This document shows, piece by piece, positions 34,868-44,694 of a DNA stretch of 64,000 nucleotides. Position 1 is the stretch's first letter. Each line of letters opens with the position of its first letter. The translations under genes were made by a program, and so were the position numbers. Origin of the DNA: Catonia carolina (Eukaryota > Arthropoda > Insecta > Hemiptera > Achilidae); assembly GCA_035578175.1 (NCBI GenBank), contig JAQMRL010000014.1, positions 13,711,274 through 13,775,273 on the forward strand. Reading direction: 5' to 3'. Below the pieces are notes generated by a model. It did no database searches. It was not told the DNA's origin and worked only from the letters and a program-made list of their open reading frames with translations.

Positions 34868-35430
34868 TAATGTTACACAATTCTCCCACTCCTGCGCCAA
34901 TCTGAATAGCAATATTCCTGAGTAATGTTAACTCCACTTCGATTTCATAGCTAGTTACTACACAGCCTGCTATGAATTTTGTAGAGTTACTTAATAATAT
35001 TCGTACGGAGGAAGATGCTGCAGAGTTCCTTCAGGAAAAGGGGTTATTACATAATCTCAGAAGATGTGACAACTAAAAATGTATGTGTGAAACACTCACA
35101 CAACTTTCTCTTCCCAATGTAAATAATTAAAATATATAACGTAATATATAACGTAGCCAACTAATAGCGAAAAAATTCATTAAAAAATATAAATTAATTG
35201 AAATGTAGTAATAGCAAAATAAAACAATCAAAATATTAAATAAAACAACAGAACGAGTAACATAATACTATATACTGGGACTGGGAAGGACGTGTGTACG
35301 CATGCGTGAGTGTGTCTGTCTCAGTAAGAGTATTCAGTAAGGCAGGGAGTAGGAGAAATAATCAAGTGTGCAACGTCAGGGAATTCGGATTTGATAGTGA
35401 CATATAGAAAACGGAAAAGACCCCAGAATA
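34868..35430. mobile_element. Composite element B: Merlin-like fragment plus H-like 3' end
   Basis: Sister of the element at 13240-13800. In order on plus: a leader shared with A (34885-34970), a short coding fragment (34972-35076), an H-type 3' end in minus orientation (tgtgtgaaacactcacacaa, ctttctcttcccaatg), an AT-rich region, the cgcatgcgtgagtgtgtctg block and, at 35381-35430, the cagggaattcggatttgata ... aaaagacccc block in the orientation opposite to that expected from copy A. Confidence 0.6.
34972..35076 (+). CDS. Merlin/IS1595-like transposase N-terminal fragment
   Basis: A 34-residue open frame starts MNFVELLNNIRTEEDAAEFL and continues QEKGLLHNLRRCDN to a stop next to the H-like 3' end. 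The equivalent frame at 13663-13535 carries a stop and a few substitutions. The arrangement (short acidic N-terminal helix region followed by a cysteine that would begin a zinc ribbon) recalls Merlin-type DNA transposases. The zinc ribbon and DDE core are absent, so it cannot act as a transposase. Family assignment is from memory and uncertain. Confidence 0.4.
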   Translation: MNFVELLNNIRTEEDAAEFLQEKGLLHNLRRCDN

Positions 35431-36133
35431 ATTTAGATGGGCGACTTTATGATCATCCTATACTATCTTATGCAACCGAATCTGAAAAGGTACTACAAGC
35501 AGAAAGAGCGTTGACAACATTTTATGTGTCTGTGTGAACATAGCGTTATGTTGTATGTTGTATACACTACATTCAGATAGACAATAGGGGGATTATAAGA
35601 AAACATAAAACATAAATTACAGTTTTATGAGCAAAGCACCTGTTTTAAATACACACCATTCTTTATATACAAATGTATATCTAATATATTCACATTATTA
35701 TTTAATATCGCTATTTAAATTTAACTAGACTGTACATTGATATGTATCGTTCCCTTATTTATATATATTAATTCGTTGACAATATATATTCGTATTTTAT
35801 TTTATTTTTACTTAAATTTACCAATGTGGAATTGTCGTGTAAGGCACATTATTTATTTGTTTAAAAGGATACATAAGAATTTTATTATTTTTCCTTGTTT
35901 TGTCCGATTCCCACTCAATTTGATTCCAAACGATCTTTTAACAGATTTTCTATACAGTAAATTCTTGATCAACCCTTCCACACGTTTTGTTTTACTAATA
36001 TGTAATTAAAATTATCAAAAAATATCCTTTTCATGAAATAACGCATCTCATGGCTAGTGGACATTTTTAAAAAGGCTTACATATGAAAAAACCATTAGTG
36101 ATTTCTGTATCTACTGTTTAAGAGGAATCTAAT
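35431..36133. other. AT-rich stretch, nothing recognised
   Basis: A 90-codon AT-driven frame at 35737-36009 has no motif. No repeat match. Confidence 0.35.
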
Positions 36134-37060
36134 GAAATAATTTTTGTTTCCAAATCCGGACTTTGATGTCTTAATTTTGGTCCACTTCCGGTCAAAACCG
36201 GAACTTCAAACCCAATGTTTTCTGTATTTACTCTTTAAGAGGAATGGCACTATTTTTGTTTCCAAATTCGATTTTGATTCCTTAACTTCCGGTTTTGGGC
36301 ATTTTCCGGTCGAAACCGGAACTTTAAATCCAATCCAATCCTACTACATTTTTGTTTAAATTACGATTGCAAAAACCGTTTCTTGCTATCTCTTGTAGTT
36401 TCTAACTTCAACTTCTTGACTTCTGGTTTTGTCCACTTCCAGCCAAAACCTGAATTTCAAGCCCAATATTTTCTGTATCTACTCCTTAAGTAGAATTGAA
36501 TGATACTACTTTTGTTTCTTAATTCTGATTCTGATTTCTTGATTTCCGGTTTTGGGCCACTTCCGGTCGAAACCGGAACTTTAAATCCAATCCAAGCCCA
36601 CTAACTTTTTGTGTAGATTTCGAATCCGAAAACCGTTTATAGCTACCTCTTGTAGTTTCTGACTTCGATTTCTTAACTTTTGATTTTGGTCCACTTCCGG
36701 TTGAAACCAGAACTTAAAACCCAATGTTTTCTATATCTCTCTTTAAGAGGAATGACGCTATTAATGTTTCCAAATTCCGACTTTGATTCCTTAACTTCTA
36801 GTTTCGGACCTTTTCCGGTCGAAACCGAAACTTTAACCCAATCCAGGCCCACTAACTTTTTGTGTGGACTACGAATCTGAAAACCGTTTGTTGCTATTTC
36901 TTGTAGTTTCTGACTTTGATATCTTGTCATCCGGTTTTGGGCCACTTCCGGTCAAATCCAGAACTTCAAACCCTATCTAGACCCACTAACACATTTAAAT
37001 TATTACGAATTTAAAAATCATTTGTTGCTATATCTTTTAGTTTCTGACATCTAGGTGTGA
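36134..37060 (+). repeat. Tandem repeat, about 251-bp unit, 3-4 copies
   Basis: The phrase tttctgacttcgatttctta recurs at about 36404, 36655 and 36906, with an earlier partial unit before 36404. Each unit holds two half-units with a CCGGT-gaaa-ACCGG type inverted repeat (for example TTCCGGTCGAAACCGGAA near 36560), the phrases cccaatgttttctgtatcta and aatccaatccaagcccac, and a spacer tttgtgtagattacgaatcc. Units have diverged by roughly 10-20 percent. Short frames over it repeat the peptide pattern FGPFPVETGTLNPI but are interrupted. A detached copy is at 40026-40375. Confidence 0.88.
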
Positions 37061-37095
37061 TGGACGGACAAGGAAAATGATAGATGATGGTTTAA

Positions 37096-37635
37096 CCCTT
37101 TATAGGGCAGTACTACGGGGAAAATATAGGGCTACATGTTGTAAAATGTTAAATTTTGTTTTATAGGGATTTGGATAATGTATTTTCTAGTGCCAAAACA
37201 GTAAGATATTTCTTTTGTTTATGTTAAGGCCTGGTAAGTAAGGAACGTTTATTGAAGTGGGAGTCACATAATGTTTAGTGATAAGAATGCTTATTAAAAC
37301 AACTTGTAGTCCTGTATTACAGAAAAATGTATAGAATCGCTTATCTCAACTTTATATTAGCATGAATGCTTGCTATACCGTAAAAACTCGAATTTTCTAA
37401 GCACTGTACAAAAGTAACAACAAAACAACACGGTTGCGTACGCTGGTGTGAATCCTTACCACATTCGTGTAACTCATGCAGCAAATGGTCGCTGCGCAAT
37501 AATTTCAAAATTTGGGTATCGGTGACATCTAAAAAACTATAAAATGCCAGTAGGGTTCAACTGCATAGCTTATTCTTTATAAAAAATCAACCTTATTGCC
37601 AGTGGTAAGTACACCTACCACAGACCTATAAAGGG
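37096..37635. mobile_element. piggyBac-like non-autonomous element, 540 bp
   Basis: TTAA at 37092-37095 followed by CCCTTTATAGG, and CCTATAAAGGG followed by TTAA at 37636-37639. The TTAA duplication with CCC...GGG ends is the standard piggyBac arrangement. The interior has no transposase frame. The inner sequences near both ends differ after the 11-bp TIR (gcagtactac versus tctgtggtag). Confidence 0.75.
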
Positions 37636-37789
37636 TTAAAAAAAATACCACTAACAATCCATCAAGGAGGAAGATGCGTTGAAAATCGCCCGAGGCAAAT
37701 TTTCTGCCTAATTAACCCTCGATCTAAATTAAACCTCCGTTTCAAAATTTTAATGTTCGAAACCTTTTTGAAATCAATCTGGACTTAAG

Positions 37790-38220
37790 GTGTCCAGCTT
37801 ATTGGTGTAGTGCCAGAGGGTAACTTAAAGTCAATCCAGGTCTTTCTATCAAAATTCGTAAGACTTCATTCTGGTGCTCTTTTTTATGTAAGCATTAAAA
37901 CCATCCACGACGATTTCAAAATTCCAACAATACAGGAACTAACCGCGTCATTCTTTAGTAAATTTCGCGAACGACTAGATGACAATCTAAACCATGTAGC
38001 CCAAGCCCTATCTACACGGAACTTCCCAACTATACGACGTTTGAAGCGAAAATGGAGTAGAGACCTCTTGGTCTAAATAACGGAAACACTCGTAATTATA
38101 AACGGAGAATGTACCACTGGGTACCTCTTCTTCTTAAAGTAAAATTCCCCCACCGCCCGTTAAATATCAAATACGGAAATAGTGCAGCTCAATGTACAGT
38201 ACCGTAATAAAAATTAAAGA
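37790..38220 (+). pseudogene. Jockey-like LINE ORF2 C-terminal fragment
   Basis: Frame 37810-38076 reads SIKTIHDDFKIPTIQELTAS, then NLNHVAQALSTRNFP and the terminal RRLKRKWSRDLLV with stop. The intact LINE ends RRRLRRSWNRDLLL, so this is the extreme C-terminus of a relative, followed by its 3' untranslated region to about 38220 (ending in taataaaaattaaagac). A 5'-truncated insertion, another subfamily than the intact element. Confidence 0.8.
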
Positions 38221-38255
38221 CAAAAAACCTCCAGTGTGACTCCTATTTCATAGTG

Positions 38256-38420
38256 GTAGAGGAGGAGGAGGAGGAGGAGGAGGAGTAAGAAGAGGAGAAC
38301 GAAAAAGGAAAAGATGACGAAGAAAAAGAACATAAAGAAAAAGGAGATGATGAAAAAGAAATGTAGTCTAAGATGATATAATAAAAAGAAAGAATAGAAT
38401 TTTTTCGTCTTGTAAAACAA
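38256..38420 (+). repeat. GGA/GAA-rich purine tract
   Basis: About ten GGA units (38258-38285) grading into AAG-rich sequence; the Leu/Phe frame on the minus strand is a by-product. Confidence 0.85.
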
Positions 38421-38789
38421 TGAGATAAAATGTAGAAAAGATTTTTTACAAAAGAATGTGTGTTATTTTTTTGTAGGCCTAAATGTGTTATTGTATTTTA
38501 TTCTTTTAGAGTTGGACTATACCGGTCTATAAAGCGCGTGCATTCTCACAATAATTTCACGTCTCTTGTGATACAAGAATTTTAGCTATTTTTCCTTGGT
38601 TTTTTTTTAATTCTATTAGTAGCTGGTGAAAGAAATAATTGTGGACAGGTTTTTTTTTGTTGACAACTCGATGAGAACATACAGCCCAATTTTATTACAT
38701 ATGTTTTATAATCTATATAAATGTTCTAACTCGCTCACTCAGTTTTAGATCACCTTGACAACCAAAATTCACTAAATATCTTCCTTAGG

Positions 38790-38905
38790 GGTTAAAACAG
38801 AAAAACTAAACCGTCTATATTTCAACCACTAAAGGGTATAAAGAGGGTTACTTTCCTAAAAAGGGAGTATAAAGAGGGTTACATTTACCCCTAAGGGGTA
38901 ACTTT
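38790..38905 (+). repeat. Short repeats of ataaagagggttac, first cluster
   Basis: At least two copies of tataaagagggttac with ccta/aaaggg spacers and the palindromic cccctaaggggtaa. The second cluster is at 39800-40025; the two flank the LINE fragment 38940-39640. Confidence 0.7.
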
Positions 38906-38939
38906 GCTGATGATACTTCAGTAATCAGTAACAGTTTAC

Positions 38940-39640
38940 TGGTAGATCTCTTGAAGTAAATACACATGTTAACATAGAGTCCGTAGTACAGTCTTGAATC
39001 AAATGTTATTAACAGTTAATCTGAAAAAGTGTCAGTACTTGCAGTTCAAAATCAAGCATAAAGTTAAAGAAAGTAGAGAAGTGGATGTATTTATTCATAA
39101 CAATAGTTTAGAGAATGTAGAAACAGTGAAGTTCCTAAAAGTATCTCTTGATAGATTTTTGTTTTGGGACTTCTATACCAATCAAGTTTGTAGTAAAATA
39201 TCATCTGGGGTATTTGCAGTAAAACAAATTGCCAGACTAAATGATAAAAAATTATTAATGGCAGCTTATCATGGCGTCATTCTGTCTCATATCTGTTATG
39301 GTATCTTAGTATGGGGTAATTCTAGCATGAGTAATATGAATAGGGTTTTTAAAATTCAAAATAAAGCTATTAGGTGTATGGTGGGAGCTAACCAGCTAAC
39401 CACATGCAGGCCACTATTTAAGGAGCTTAAATTGCTTACAGTTCCCTCTCTCTACATTTTTGAGGTGATTATGTATGTTAAGCAAAATAATTTTATGCAG
39501 GATTTCAATGTTCACAATTATAACAGAGAAACAGAAATGATTATTAAGTGGCTAGTCATTACACAAAATTATTTGAACAAAAACCTACTTATGCAGGGAG
39601 AAAATTCATGAATGAAATTACCCCAATGTTTAAAATGTTG
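38940..39640 (+). pseudogene. LINE reverse transcriptase C-terminal fragment
   Basis: An open frame of 205 codons (38994-39611) reads NLKKCQYLQFKIKHKV, SLENVETVKFLKVSLDRF (the YLGV-LD motif with Phe-Leu-Lys), FYTNQVCSKISSGVFAVKQI, LMAAYHGVILSHICYGILVW, FKIQNKAIRCMVGANQLTTC, RPLFKELKLLTVPSLYIFEV. It begins just after the expected YADD region: FADDTSV is readable in another frame near 38893-38915. This is the thumb and C-terminal part of a non-LTR RT, of a type often seen in insects; the clade is not assigned. The 3' end (FYNKLP-type block) is missing. The open frame is unusually well kept but lacks the palm, so no function is expected. Confidence 0.8.
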
Positions 39641-39799
39641 TGATAATTTGTATTTCTTTAAAATATCTGAAAAATTACTTGATCGGTGAAACTTTTTATA
39701 GCGTACAAGAATTTCTATCTTTATTCAGGTATCAGGTGTATTTCAGGTGTCATTATTGACATGTCCTATACTCCTCCTGGAGTCTCCTGGACGCAAACA

Positions 39800-40025
39800 A
39801 AAACTAGTAGGGATGACCACTTACCCTTTTGGGATATAAAGAGGGTTACTATCCTATAAAGGGGGTAACCCCCTTCCTATAAAGGGGTAAAGCCCATAAA
39901 GAGGTGTATAAAGAGGGTTATTAATATACAGTGGGTTACCACTTACCTTTAAGAGGTAAGTGGTAGAGGTGACCACTTACCTCTACGGGGCATAAAGAGG
40001 GTTACTATCCTATGAAGGAGGTATC
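39800..40025 (+). repeat. Short repeats of ataaagagggttac, second cluster
   Basis: Four or more copies of ataaagagggtta(c) interleaved with palindromic pieces: taaagggggtaacccccttc near 39873 and accacttacctttaagaggt near 39940, the latter followed by aagtggt. The phrase gaccacttacc occurs at about 39815 and 39970. Units are irregular, with mixed direct and inverted order. Confidence 0.75.
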
Positions 40026-40375
40026 AAGAGCGGTATTCGACTTCAATTTCTTGACTTCCGTTTAAAATGGGAACTTCAAACCCAATCCAGGCCCACTAAC
40101 ATTTTGTGTAGATTACGAATCCGAAAACCGTCTGTTGCTAACCCTTGCAGTTTCTGACTTTGATTTCTTTAGTTCCAGTTTTGGGCCACTTTCAGCCGAA
40201 ACCAGAACTTCAAACCAAATAATTTATGTATCTACTGTTTAAAAGTAATAGAGTGACACTATTTTCGTTTCCAAATTTCTGACCATGAATAATTCTATAC
40301 TTCCAGATTTGGCCACCTACTGTTAAAACCGGAATTTCGAGCTTAATTCAAACCTACTAACTTTTTGGGTCGGAC
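40026..40375 (+). repeat. Detached copy of the 251-bp tandem unit
   Basis: Shares ttcaatttcttgacttccg, aacttcaaacccaatccagg, cccactaacattttgtgtag and gattacgaatccgaaaaccg with the array at 36134-37060; about 1.4 units, more diverged. Confidence 0.8.
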
Positions 40376-40598
40376 GGACTTAGGAAAATGATGGATAACA
40401 ATTTTAAAAAATCTTGTGTGAGACACTCACACGACTTTCTCTTGCCAAAGTAAAAAATGAACAATATAACCTAACCTTAGAAATAAACAAAAAACTAGCC
40501 TCAAAAACATTTTTTTTTTCTCTTTAATTATTTATTTGCAACTGTAAAATTGTACAATAAGCAAATGAGCTGGTTTTAACATAAGAAAATTTACAATA

Positions 40599-40629
40599 AC
40601 AAAGATTAGACCCAGTGGCTAATCTTTGT
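40599..40629 (-). promoter_or_regulatory. Stem-loop in the LINE 3' untranslated region
   Basis: Perfect inverted repeat ACAAAGATTAG (40599-40609) / CTAATCTTTGT (40619-40629), 11-bp stem and 9-base loop, about 20 bases after the ORF2 stop. In several LINEs the 3' end of the RNA is what the reverse transcriptase recognises; such a role here is inferred. Confidence 0.6.
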
Positions 40630-40649
40630 AGGTGCCACGAGTCATTGTC

Positions 40650-43346
40650 TTATAAGAGCAGGTCTCTATTCCATGAACGGCGAAGTCGTCGGCGAGGATT
40701 TCCAGGAAGAGTACGAGATGATAAGTTTTTGATGTATGGATTGTGATGGTTTTGAAGTTTTCCGAAGAATCTTCTGTAGCAGCTGTATGCCATATCTTTT
40801 GTGTGTGTTATTTTGAGGTCGTCATGTAGTATTCTGTTGTTAATGTAGAATGGAGCATTGGTGACGAGTCGTAATAATTTTGATTGAAATGCCTGTAGTT
40901 TTCTGATATTACTTGGCTTTGCTGTTCCGTAGATTTCAATTCCATAAGTCCAAATTGGCCGAATGAATGATTTATAAATGAGTAATTTTGAACGTAACGG
41001 AAATCGGGAATGGCGTCCTATGAGGTGGTATAATTGTTTTACTTTTTTATCCAAAGTCAGTCGTGTATTGTGGATGTGTGTTTGCCAGGTCAGTCGTCTG
41101 TCCATCGTGATGCCTAGGTATTTTACTGTGTTCTTTTGTGGAATGGGTTCGTTGTTGAGGAATACCGTAGGACTTTCTCCTTTACATAATGAGAATCTTA
41201 TATGTACTGACTTATTAGTGTTTATTTTTAATCTCCACTTTTTCAGCCAAATTTCAATTGTGTTGAGAAAGTGTTGTAAGTTGGTACTGGCCTGCGTTAA
41301 ATCGTGGGACGAAGTCAAGATAGCAGTATCGTCAGCGTATGTTGCTACCGTTATTCTTGGATCAGATGGTAAGTCCGCAGTGTAAATTGTATACAGTAGT
41401 GGTGAGAGTATAGAACCTTGTGGAACTCCTGCACCTACATTTTGGTAGTCAGAAACTGATGATCCTTGCCTAACTACAAAGAAACGATCTTCTAGGAAGC
41501 TTTTCAGCACGTGATAATACGTATCCGGGAGGAATCTTTTCAATTTATATAACAGACCTGGATGCCAAACTTTGTCAAAGGCTGCTTGAACATCTAGGAA
41601 GACAGCGGTGGTAAATTTCTTCTCCTCCAGCGCAACAGCTAGCTGGTCCGTCAATCGATGTAACTGATGAATCGTTGAGTGCCTGCTTCTGAAACCAAAC
41701 TGATGGTGTGGTATTATGTTATTTTCGTTGCAAATCGGCAATAAGCGGGCTAGTAATAATTTTTCGAATAATTTGGATAAAGTTGGGAGTAAGCTTATTG
41801 GCCGATACGAAGATGGAGTACTTGGTGGTTTATTTGGCTTCAGAAATAGGACGACGTGAGACAGTTTCCACTGAATCGGGAAGTGCGTCGTTCTGAGGAT
41901 GGAATTGAATATTTGAGTTATAAGGGTATATCCACATAATGGTAAGTTCTGAAGAATCTCCGCCGTTATTAAATCGTACCCCGGACTCTTTCTTGATGGT
42001 AGTTGTTGGACAGCCGCCTGCACTTCCCTTCTTGTGAAGTTTTCCGGAGGCAATGACAAATTCAATGGTGAAGACAAGAAATTTTCTACATCTGAGGTGA
42101 AACCAGGTAAAGAATTGTCATTGGGCTGAAATACGCGCGCTAGATGATCGGAAAACATGTCGGCCTTCTCTTTGTCTGATTTAGCCCAAGATCCATCAGG
42201 GTGTTTAAGTGGGTGCGACTGCATTTGGTAACGCAAAAGACGCTGCGTTGCAGTCCAGAGGCTTCCATCTCTTTCTGTCAGGTTGGCGACAGTTTCATTG
42301 AACCTTTCCGTCTTGATGTTCCATATAGCTGTCTTCAATTCGTTAGTCATGTAATTCAAGTTTCTCTTGTCCGAAGGAAGTCTAGTACGCTGCCAAATGC
42401 GTCTTGCTCTCCTTTTTTCCCTGACAAGTTCTTTTATATAGTTCGGATAACAGTGTTCCTTTTTTGGAGTTGGTCTACGGGGTTGTGTAGAGTTCCAAGC
42501 TGCATATTGTATTGTTACTGTCAAATGTTCCACTGCTTCTTCCACCTCTCTTGCCGTGCGAAGAGGCAAGTCCAACCGTATATTGTTCTCTATGTTACTG
42601 CTGAACAAGTCCCAGTTAACTGTTCCATCTATCAAACACTGTCTCACCGGTGCTTCCAAAACTGTGCCCGACAGGGTGCAGAGAACTGGCGAATGGTCGG
42701 ATGAAAGATCGTCAAGTGATTCCGTTTTTGTGTAGAATCTCGAGAGGCCCTTGGATACGAAAAAGTCCAGAAGATCGGGATGTTTAGTCAGAGCTGACGG
42801 CCAATACGTTGGTGATCCAGTTGAATGAAATTCCAGTCCGAGGTTTAAAAGAGCTTGAATCATCATTCTGCCACGTGGATTTATCAGACGCGATCCCCAT
42901 TGAGCATGTTTCGCGTTGAAATCGCCTCCTGCTAAAAACCGAGGACCGAAACTTGAAAACAACTCTGTAAACTTGTCTACTGTAATCCGGTGTCTCGGGG
43001 GACAGTAAACCGAGATGAATGAGACTTCCTCTTGATCTATCTCCAGTGCCACACCCACTGATTGAATACTTTCCGATGGTTCGATTACTGTGCATATATG
43101 ATGTTTGATATTGTTCCTAACTAGCACCGCTGTACCACCAAAAGCTCTTCCATCAGGGCGATCAGCTCTATAAACTTTATAACCTTTTATGTAAAATTTT
43201 GAGTTTTTTGTTAAATGTGTTTCGCTTAGTAAAACAATATCGATACGTTTTTCATTTATTAAATATTCAAATTCCGCCAAACGTTGGATGATCCCATTCG
43301 CATTCCACAATAGCACCGATATAGAATTAGACATGTTATTTGCCAT
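40650..43346 (-). CDS. LINE ORF2: endonuclease and reverse transcriptase
   Basis: An 898-residue intact frame. Residues about 8-225 form an AP-like endonuclease: WNANGI (14-19), SETHL (41-45), GGDFNAKHAQWG (140-151), SSDHSPV (215-221), with the acidic and His residues that bind metal and cut DNA. After a linker (about 230-440) comes the reverse transcriptase: YRPISLL (514-520), AVFLDVQAAFDKVWH (581-595), GVPQGSILSPLLY (640-652) and the catalytic YADD (670-673), then KYLGITMDR (742-750) and a thumb/C-terminal region ending RRSWNRDLLL. No RNase H domain is seen, as in Jockey. The enzyme nicks target DNA and primes cDNA synthesis from the nick. The start ATG overlaps the end of ORF1 by 11 bases (43336-43346) in a different frame, suggesting coupled reinitiation of translation. 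Confidence 0.95.
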   Translation of the reverse strand: MANNMSNSISVLLWNANGIIQRLAEFEYLINEKRIDIVLLSETHLTKNSKFYIKGYKVYRADRPDGRAFGGTAVLVRNNIKHHICTVIEPSESIQSVGVALEIDQEEVSFISVYCPPRHRITVDKFTELFSSFGPRFLAGGDFNAKHAQWGSRLINPRGRMMIQALLNLGLEFHSTGSPTYWPSALTKHPDLLDFFVSKGLSRFYTKTESLDDLSSDHSPVLCTLSGTVLEAPVRQCLIDGTVNWDLFSSNIENNIRLDLPLRTAREVEEAVEHLTVTIQYAAWNSTQPRRPTPKKEHCYPNYIKELVREKRRARRIWQRTRLPSDKRNLNYMTNELKTAIWNIKTERFNETVANLTERDGSLWTATQRLLRYQMQSHPLKHPDGSWAKSDKEKADMFSDHLARVFQPNDNSLPGFTSDVENFLSSPLNLSLPPENFTRREVQAAVQQLPSRKSPGYDLITAEILQNLPLCGYTLITQIFNSILRTTHFPIQWKLSHVVLFLKPNKPPSTPSSYRPISLLPTLSKLFEKLLLARLLPICNENNIIPHHQFGFRSRHSTIHQLHRLTDQLAVALEEKKFTTAVFLDVQAAFDKVWHPGLLYKLKRFLPDTYYHVLKSFLEDRFFVVRQGSSVSDYQNVGAGVPQGSILSPLLYTIYTADLPSDPRITVATYADDTAILTSSHDLTQASTNLQHFLNTIEIWLKKWRLKINTNKSVHIRFSLCKGESPTVFLNNEPIPQKNTVKYLGITMDRRLTWQTHIHNTRLTLDKKVKQLYHLIGRHSRFPLRSKLLIYKSFIRPIWTYGIEIYGTAKPSNIRKLQAFQSKLLRLVTNAPFYINNRILHDDLKITHTKDMAYSCYRRFFGKLQNHHNPYIKNLSSRTLPGNPRRRLRRSWNRDLLL

Positions 43347-44694
43347 TAAATGCGAAAGTGAGTGATTGTATTAATTGACTCATGAGGGTGATCAATGGTG
43401 TGACGAGGGCTTTTAGGTCGGTCATGAAAGTTGTTAGCTGCGATTGAATACTGAATTGTGACTGGCGTTCTTGCTCTCCAAAATTATCGGCGGCGATTTG
43501 TGAGTAGGTGATGGTTGACTGTTTATGAGGGTTGATGAATTGGAGATTACGAGTTTGGTTTTGTTGTGAAAAAGTTTCTCTTCCTGCTACTGCGCTTTTC
43601 GGAAGGGAGGGGAATGATTTTTCTGTAACAGATGGAGATTGTTGCGAGCTCTCTTGAGGGCGTGCTGCAGTGGCTGGTGAACGGCGATTTTGCAGATCCC
43701 GAAAGACTGAACACCCCTTGTAGGAAGAGGGATGTGGTCCCGAACATAGGCAACATACGGCCGGCTCCTCTTTTAATTTTGTACATGAGTTAGATTCATG
43801 ACCTGCGCCACACTTTACACATCGAGGCAGTAAATTACAATAACTTTTCGTATGGCCGTATCTCTGGCAGCGCACGCACTGCACGGGCTGCCTCCTCTGT
43901 CTTGGTTCTTCTACCCATATCCTTGAATAACACAAATATCTAATATCAAATATCTTATTATTATCTTTATTGGGTTCAAGATCTACATAGAATAACGGGA
44001 GCTTTACTTTGTCCCGAGAAATGACGTTTGTAACACTTCTAACTTGATAACCTAAATTAGAAATTTCGTTCTGAATGGTCTCTTCTCCGATTGACCAATG
44101 CAATCCACGTATTACTACGCGGTACGCCTTGTCTTCGGCAAGTTGGTACGTGTGGAATTCCGCATGGTTTTCTCTTAAACATTTTACTATTTTCCTATAA
44201 GCATCCGGTGTGTGTGGATATATGGTGACTCCTGCTTTTGTACTCCCACAATGAAAGGAATCTTTTTCAGTTATGCCTTGAAGGAAATCAATGAGTTTTG
44301 AAAATTGCACATCAGCATGTAAGTGTATAGGAGGCGGTCTTGTTTTTATTGGAGATTCATTATTAGTGTTGTCTGTCGCAGTTGTTTCCATATCCGTTAA
44401 TACGCTAAATTTATTGGCAGTGTAGAGACTACCAATTGTAAGTCTCGGATCTCTTGTAAATCGTTTAGCGGAACTAACGTTACTAATTGCGTTTGCGTTT
44501 TCTGTTTGGCGCTTCCTTTTGGAAACAACATTATTCCAATCTAATGTTGGATGAGAAATATCAGCTGTTAGCCTATCGATACTTTCTTCTTGTTCTTCTC
44601 TGGAGGGAAATGAATTTGAATGAACAGGTAACGCCATTAGTCGCGATGTTTGCAAAACATTTGTGTTTAACGACGCGTCGGCTGCGTTAATCAT
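43336..44694 (-). CDS. LINE ORF1: gag-like nucleic-acid-binding protein
   Basis: A 452-residue intact frame. A low-complexity basic N-terminal region (KRKRQ near 59-63) precedes a domain at about 190-265 (RVVIRGLHWSIGEETIQNEI; LPLFYVDLEP) that matches the region found just before zinc knuckles in Jockey ORF1 proteins. Three zinc knuckles follow: C273-C276-H281-C286, C292-C295-H299-C304 and C314-C317-H321-C328. The Gln/Ser-rich tail ends AFNGK. Such proteins coat the LINE RNA as a ribonucleoprotein and help target it to chromosomes. The length is normal for the family. The ATG at 44694 is the first in-frame one after the 5' untranslated region. Confidence 0.93.
   Translation of the reverse strand: MINAADASLNTNVLQTSRLMALPVHSNSFPSREEQEESIDRLTADISHPTLDWNNVVSKRKRQTENANAISNVSSAKRFTRDPRLTIGSLYTANKFSVLTDMETTATDNTNNESPIKTRPPPIHLHADVQFSKLIDFLQGITEKDSFHCGSTKAGVTIYPHTPDAYRKIVKCLRENHAEFHTYQLAEDKAYRVVIRGLHWSIGEETIQNEISNLGYQVRSVTNVISRDKVKLPLFYVDLEPNKDNNKIFDIRYLCYSRIWVEEPRQRRQPVQCVRCQRYGHTKSYCNLLPRCVKCGAGHESNSCTKLKEEPAVCCLCSGPHPSSYKGCSVFRDLQNRRSPATAARPQESSQQSPSVTEKSFPSLPKSAVAGRETFSQQNQTRNLQFINPHKQSTITYSQIAADNFGEQERQSQFSIQSQLTTFMTDLKALVTPLITLMSQLIQSLTFAFNGK

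Noticed and set aside
36134..37060. CRISPR array or repeat-protein gene
   Set aside because: Eukaryotic context, unit of 251 bp without constant short repeats and spacers; frames are interrupted and differ between units.
38994..39611. Functional small protein of 205 residues
   Set aside because: Clearly the thumb and C-terminal part of a LINE reverse transcriptase without palm domain.
42201..42704. 167-residue plus-strand frame
   Set aside because: Antisense shadow of the intact LINE ORF2; the minus strand carries the endonuclease/RT motifs.
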